Assembly: GCA_015499995.1 (NCBI GenBank)
Contig: JADNRV010000569.1
Location: 1-24,302 of the forward strand
Source: Flammula alnicola
Taxonomy: Eukaryota > Basidiomycota > Agaricomycetes > Agaricales > Strophariaceae
Length of the DNA: 24,302 nucleotides
Direction of reading: 5' to 3'
The notes beneath the pieces are model-generated. The model saw only the letters and a program-made list of their open reading frames with translations. It was not told where the DNA came from and did not search any database. Within the stretch, counting starts at the first letter, position 1. Each line of letters opens with the position of its first letter. The position numbers were made by a program, and so were the translations under genes. Shown in pieces: positions 19,574 to 24,302 of the stretch.

Positions 19574-19958
19574 ATGTACTCTTCGTTTTTTAACTCGCGT
19601 CTTCGTCCTCTTCATGGTCATCGCTCTCTTCGCTGGTGTATCGTCCAAGCCAATCAAGATGCTCAAGCAATACAACATGCGGAGCGCGCCGGCTACACCC
19701 GTAAAACGAAGTGATGGCGGCGGAGGCTATGGCCCGAGCCGCACCTGGACCAAGTGGGCTAAGGAGCAAGAAACTGGATACTTCAACACAGAACTCGATT
19801 ATACGCAGACGGAGTACGGCGCTGCGTATACTCCAGCTCCTCAGCCGAAGGCTAGCGGATCTTGTGAACCATCGAAAGGTGCAGACGGGTCGGACGACTC
19901 TATGGACTCGGGTGACTCGTACGACTCGGACAATTCTTATGACTCGGGCAATTCTTAG
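19574..19958 (+). pseudogene. P4: secreted peptide precursor with LKQYNMR motif, frameshifted
   Basis: The ATG at 19574, in a good context (ccaccATG), opens a frame that fails as a signal peptide. After the T run at 19586-19591 a one-base shift gives a hydrophobic stretch ending LFMVIALFAGVSS, followed by KPIKM, L-K-Q-Y-N-M-R, SAPATPV and the dibasic KR. The frame from 19614 alone yields 114 residues but only an 11-residue hydrophobic start, too short for a normal signal. Downstream are a Gly/aromatic segment (GGGGYGPSRTWTKW) and an acidic tail of YDSDNS and YDSGNS units. The TAG stop at 19956 arises where a Tyr codon of the repeat has lost one T, and repeat units continue past it. P4 is convergent with NACHT C. 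It may be a decayed copy, or carry assembly errors. Confidence 0.65.
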
Positions 19959-20368
19959 ACTTGGGAAATTCGTACGACTGAGGCAACTCGGGCAACTCCT
20001 ACGACTCGAACGAATGAGGGAGCCGTTAAGCCAGTTAGTTTGCATACCTTGACTGGTGAGTATGCGTTGGATACAACATTTTCTAGACAGATGAACGGAA
20101 TTTAGGCCTTAGGCGCAAGCCGTGTGCCAGAGTAGAGTCGTAACGTTCATGTGTAGTAAATTTCTTGGCCTGGTGTGTTCCAAGTCGAGGGGGCATGCGC
20201 AATTAAATCAATTTCGGTAACCGCGAAGTTTACTACTTCCTACAGTCAACCTACAGTATCACCAAAGTATCACGTCCACTGCGGCCACTCTCAGGCTGTT
20301 TGGTCATCATGGCTCGAAAGTTGAATGTGTTGCGTGGTATTCCTGTCAGAAGGTGCGATGAGAATGAG
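19959..20368. other. Intergenic, P4 tail remnant and convergent 3' ends
   Basis: The first 65 bp hold further out-of-frame and mutated copies of the P4 tail repeat. The rest is AT-leaning with no gene. The end of NACHT C may extend into it if GTGGGT near 20441 is an intron donor joined to CTGACAG near 20345. Confidence 0.4.
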
Positions 20369-23191
20369 TTATGGAAAGCATAGCATGAAATCCAAAGATA
20401 CAAGTTCGTGCCAGAAACTCAGAAACAATAAGTAGCAACCCACCTGTTGATAAATATCAATCGCCCGAGCTGCCAGCTTGATCTCTGAACATATGGACAT
20501 GTTCAGCTTCATATGGGGCAACAGATGGCGCTCCATGCACTCCACCAGCTCCCATACCTTCGGGAATGTGGCAGAATTAATGGTATCAGATTGAGGGTGA
20601 CCTTTGCTAAAGGCAAGTCGTCCGGCAGGATCTCTCCACTGTTGCTGAAGAGATGTTCTTGTTAATTGAAACAAAGAATACAAAGCAACTTAGGCCTCAC
20701 CCCAGGCAGTTCAGAAGAAAAACCAATATGTGTTTGGCAAGAGCTATCTGTCTATCCATGCCAATGAAGTATTTTTTCGCCCTGAGATGGTCCAAGAGAA
20801 ATCCGGAAATAAGACTTCGATATGAAGTATGTACATTTTCGGATAGCTGCAACAAACTGAGCCGAATGTTGTCAATCCGCTTGAAAAGGGAGACCTCTTG
20901 AGTATCGACGTGGGCTGTAAGAACGTCAAATATTTGTAAGAAAGGCATTGAAATATCGACCAAGGAGATGACCGCGAGAAGGTGAGTAGTATACACCTCT
21001 TGTGGATAGAGTGAAAGCTGGATATGGAACCATTCATCGATGGAATCGAGCTGATGAGGAGATATTGATCGGTGCATGTAATGCTAGAAGAGTGTAATAA
21101 TCAATACGACTTCCGTCACAGCCAGAGCATAATGCGACAAGAACCATTTGCATAACCCATGTTAAAAAGTCGGGAACCTGTCCATTGAACTGAGGTCCCT
21201 CTGTTATTGAAGCCTCCACACACCAATGTAGATGCTGGACAAAATCAAACAAAAGAAAACGAGGACCAATGTATTCTGGTCGCAATTTTGAGTAGTTCTT
21301 CATGAAGATGAGACGCAGATCATGCATATTCAGATCTAGTATGGACCGTACATTTATGTAATATGAGAACGGGGGAGTAGAGGACATCATAAATGTTGAC
21401 TTACCGCGATATCGATAGCGTGTCGACGTCCGTGATGGTGAATTGAGGGAATTTAGAGCATCAATACACAAATTGACTAGTACCGAATAAGAAACTTCCA
21501 AATCAACGAAAAATCTCTCTGATCGCCAACGGTCCAAAAGAAAGTCTGAAACTGTCGTGTGGATTATTCGGAGTTGGGAGTAATCGTTCGATGGTATGGA
21601 AATGATTGATTCCAACTGGGACAGTGTATCGTCAGCCTCTTCATTCCGGCTCCCGAAAAGCGTACTTCCCATGAGAACCGATGCTTTGCGTTCCAGTTGA
21701 AAAAGAAGAAGAAGACTCAAAATATTGCTGACTTTGCTGATGTCGACTGATGAAAGTATATGGTAGTATAAAGAGTCAAGATATGGAGGCATGGGATTCC
21801 TAGGAGGAGGTCCCAGTTTCAGAATGTCGTGCAACCTTTCCGCGGGAGAATGACGGTTTGATGCGATAAATTTCGTGGCTATCTGGGCAAAAATAAAACT
21901 TCCAGATGCCTGACGCGCAAGGCATTCAAGATCGCTACTAGACGGCCACAATGGAGGGAAGTTGCCTCTGCCAGGGTGCGTTTCATTGATTTCCTTGAAT
22001 TTTGCTTCCAAGAACATCCCGATGTCAGTGTCGGAGGGGTAGGTTTCGTCGAGGGAAAGGCGGATTGTCTGCAAGCTCAAGTCTCCAGAAAACTCTTCCT
22101 CAATGGCTTTTTCAGGCCGACTGGCCACCAAGAAACGAAGTGGGAATTTAAGGTCATTTATAGCGGACAAAAGGAGACGAAGGATACGACACTGGGCTGA
22201 AGGTGTGCCGCATTCATCGAGGCCATCGAGGATGATAAATCGGGGACGAAACGGGAGCGAAATTGCATTTTTTTTGGTCAGGACCATTTTATTCAAAGGT
22301 TTGATGATAAGGTCCTCAAGCTGCTTCTCGAGTGGCCGAGAAAGGAGCAGAGAATCTTCTTCGATTGCCTTTTCGACCAGACGACGTATCTCGGGATTTC
22401 GAGGACCAACTGGTAGGCTAAGGTGGATATCACACGAGTTTCGTCATTACGACCGTGGGCAGCCCGAAACCAGAAGAAACTGGCTGCGAGGAGTTGTTTC
22501 GCTGAGCACAAATCTGCAATGGTTTGCGCGATCGCTGATTTCCCTGCTCCCGCTCGACCGTACATCCACATTATCTTTGAATCAGAACCCGACTGAAGCC
22601 AATCCATTATCTTCTTCAAAACGAGGTCGCGAGTGCCTGAAAGACATCTAGGAGGATCACGTCGTTCGTCGGAGTTGTGCGATGCGCCAAGACTTGCCCT
22701 CCTTTCTAGCATACCTATGTGTAGAACAGGTGAGATGTAATATATTAGCATTCATGGGTGTCTATGTTGGATATCGTTACTCACCGTAAGGTGTCACCGC
22801 ATCATCCGGCTGAAACCATTCCCCGAAGTCGCGCTTAAAATTGATATCTTGAGCGGGACTAAAAAGAGAATCGGCAGTAGGGTTGACCACATCATCCAAG
22901 GCCGTCTTTCTTGTGATGGCTTGGGAGAAACCATCGGCGACGGGGGTGGACAGGTCATTCTGCCGGTGCTGCCAACTCGTGTGTATTCTGCCCATGCGCA
23001 CGCCTATATGGAGAACGACTTCAGGATTGGAGTTATATGTAAATTACATATCAATGCTCACGAGCAGGCGTATCCATAATATCTGGGTTCAGCCACTGGC
23101 TACCGCCGTCTGCGTTAGGGGTGGTAGAAGGTCCTGCCGGTGCCTCGCCTCTCAAGGTAAGATCATGGACGTAGCGGCCGTTGTAGGACAT
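20369..23191 (-). pseudogene. NACHT-domain STAND NTPase C with one apparent frameshift
   Basis: The exons are complement(join(20369..20657,20701..21083,21145..21335,21405..22714,22785..23003,23062..23191)). Exon phases fit except that the long exon is one base short. Residues 169-176 are the Walker A loop GRAGAGKS; Walker B is FIILDGLDEC, then FLVASRPEK. Just after AYQLVLEIP the frame changes: the other frame continues EIRRLVEKAIEEDSLLL as in the family. The break is at a C run (plus-strand G run 22393-22395). The C-terminal half is helical and homologous to NACHT B. With the frame corrected the length is about 840 residues. The N-terminal part, starting MSYNGRYVHDLTL, lacks the ISGG-type motif of A and B. 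The 43-nt intron 20658-20700, the GTTCTT donor at 21144 and the 3' terminal exon are the least certain parts. Confidence 0.78.
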
Positions 23192-24302
23192 CCTCGTGCT
23201 ACCGTGCTGCAGTGTCCCAGGGTAGACGCAAGTCGAAGAAGGAAGCGAGAAATAATACGATGAGAATGAGCTGGGATGCTGACTAAGCGTCTGAAGACAA
23301 GCACTGCTAAAGCAGGCTGTGCGCGACTCGCGTGAACATCGATGACCTTGTGGGGTTTTTCGCATCACATCCACATGCTTGCGCCATGGAACCGTATTAC
23401 ATACTTCCGTATGTTACTGAAGGTGTCGTCCCTGCCCTTTATTCTGTTGGCAGTGTTTGGTGAACCCGTAGTACTACTGCAGGACTTTCAACCATCACGT
23501 GCATGTACACAAACAACGCGTCAATTCTGAATTCAATTTCAACTTCAAGGTCTCTGTCCTGTTTTTCTTCCAACCCCTTCGACCCTCCGTTCTTATTCGT
23601 TCCTCATGATCAAGAACACCCCACGAACTTCCACTTCACTGTAGGAATTGCCTGTCAAAAGCCTTGCCTTTGGCCTTATTTAATGCTTCTTCCAAGCCGA
23701 TTCAGCCCGCACCACAACAGTCAGCTCGGTGGGGGACCTGGGGACAAGTCGAAATTCCGAAGTTCTGGGCTATGTATGGCACATTCCTTGCAGCAATAGA
23801 ATTTTTGGTTTACTTGTTAAATCACGTTTGCAGAGCCATCCAGCAATGACGTTCAAGGAACGAACTCAGACCGTAGTTTACTCCCTCATTCCTCTCTCCG
23901 GGTTCGCCTTGGGGCTCCACAATCCGTATACATCAAATTTCCGGTAACTCCCGATTGCGCCGAAACCCTTTCTGAAAATCGCCCACAAATGTCTCCTGGA
24001 GGTTGTGAGGCTGCAAGTCGTCTTTGCATGGGCAGGTGAGCCTTCGAGTGGTCATGACTAACACATGTATATGCTTTGAGGCTGATGCTACATAATCAGG
24101 ATAAACATCAACTGTCCCTGCTGGAACTCCGGCGATTCCATCCTCCTAACATGCAAATCAACTATATACCAATACCTATTGGAGCAACGCTCCACACTTT
24201 CGGTGCTGCGTGGGCAGGTACACCTTTTCCTGTCGAGCGACGTGGATAGAAGATCAAAACCGAATACCTCTCCCTGTGATAGATTTCGGGCGTACGAGAA
24301 CA
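23192..24302. other. NACHT C upstream region and right edge, no firm gene
   Basis: Plus-strand open frames at 23503-23799 and 23664-23849 overlap in different frames. The second has a hydrophobic C terminus (FWAMYGTFLAAIEFLVYLL), but no start, splice structure or domain I can defend. The remaining 350 bp to the edge have no credible frame. A gene starting here and continuing off the window cannot be excluded. Confidence 0.4.

Noticed and set aside
14191..19958. P2-P4 as basidiomycete mating pheromone precursors
   Set aside because: Known pheromone precursors end in a CaaX prenylation motif and lack a classical signal peptide. P2 ends SDA, P3 ends LTQ, P4 ends GNS, and P2 and P3 have clear signal peptides; there is no receptor gene in the window.
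14191..19958. P2-P4 as hydrophobins or other cysteine-rich secreted proteins
   Set aside because: P2 and P3 contain no cysteine and P4 has only one in its mature part.
23503..23947. Overlapping plus-strand frames near the right edge
   Set aside because: Three frames overlap without a supported start or domain. One hydrophobic stretch is not enough to call a membrane protein.

Overview
The window is nuclear DNA of a mushroom-forming basidiomycete (Agaricomycetes). The genes are dense in short introns of about 43-116 nt with GT-AG ends, the 5' leaders are pyrimidine-rich, and there are three NACHT-type STAND NTPases of the kind expanded in Agaricomycetes. Bacterial or viral signals are absent. 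All gene models were spliced by eye and checked for reading-frame arithmetic; none has been aligned to a database.

Layout. 667-1137 (-): fragment of an agaricomycete family of unknown function. 1160-3519 (-): NACHT protein A, four exons, intact. 3520-4818: no firm gene, one degenerate tandem repeat of about 195 bp. 4819-6277 (-): DUF4419 protein, five exons. 7102-9778 (-): ZIP-family zinc/iron transporter, seven exons, with very long His-rich loops. 9779-11310: its upstream region with an 18-bp palindrome and a foldback hairpin. 11311-12528 (+): secreted protein P1 with a Ser/Asp/Thr repeat tail and a 5'UTR intron. 14191-14409 (+): small secreted protein P2. 14807-17376 (-): NACHT protein B, with one apparent frameshift. 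18519-18923 (+): small secreted protein P3. 19574-19958 (+): small secreted protein P4, frameshifted in the signal peptide and again in its repeat tail. 20369-23191 (-): NACHT protein C, with one apparent frameshift. 23192-24302: no firm gene.

The most interesting content is the set P2, P3 and P4. These three otherwise dissimilar secreted proteins share a short motif, L-[KR]-Q-[FY]-[ND]-[IM]-R-x(0,1)-x-[AT]-P, placed between the signal peptide and a dibasic Kex2-type site. This is the layout of a processed secreted-peptide precursor. P1, P3 and P4 also carry strongly acidic C-terminal tails. The three genes interleave with the NACHT genes B and C. I do not recognise the motif from any named family. 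NACHT A and B share a short N-terminal I-[ST]-G-G-x-F motif that could be a signalling or assembly segment. The functional link between peptides and NACHT proteins is only a positional inference.

Three breaks (NACHT B, NACHT C, P4) are single-base shifts in homopolymer runs, so either uncorrected sequencing errors or real gene decay could explain them; raw reads would decide.
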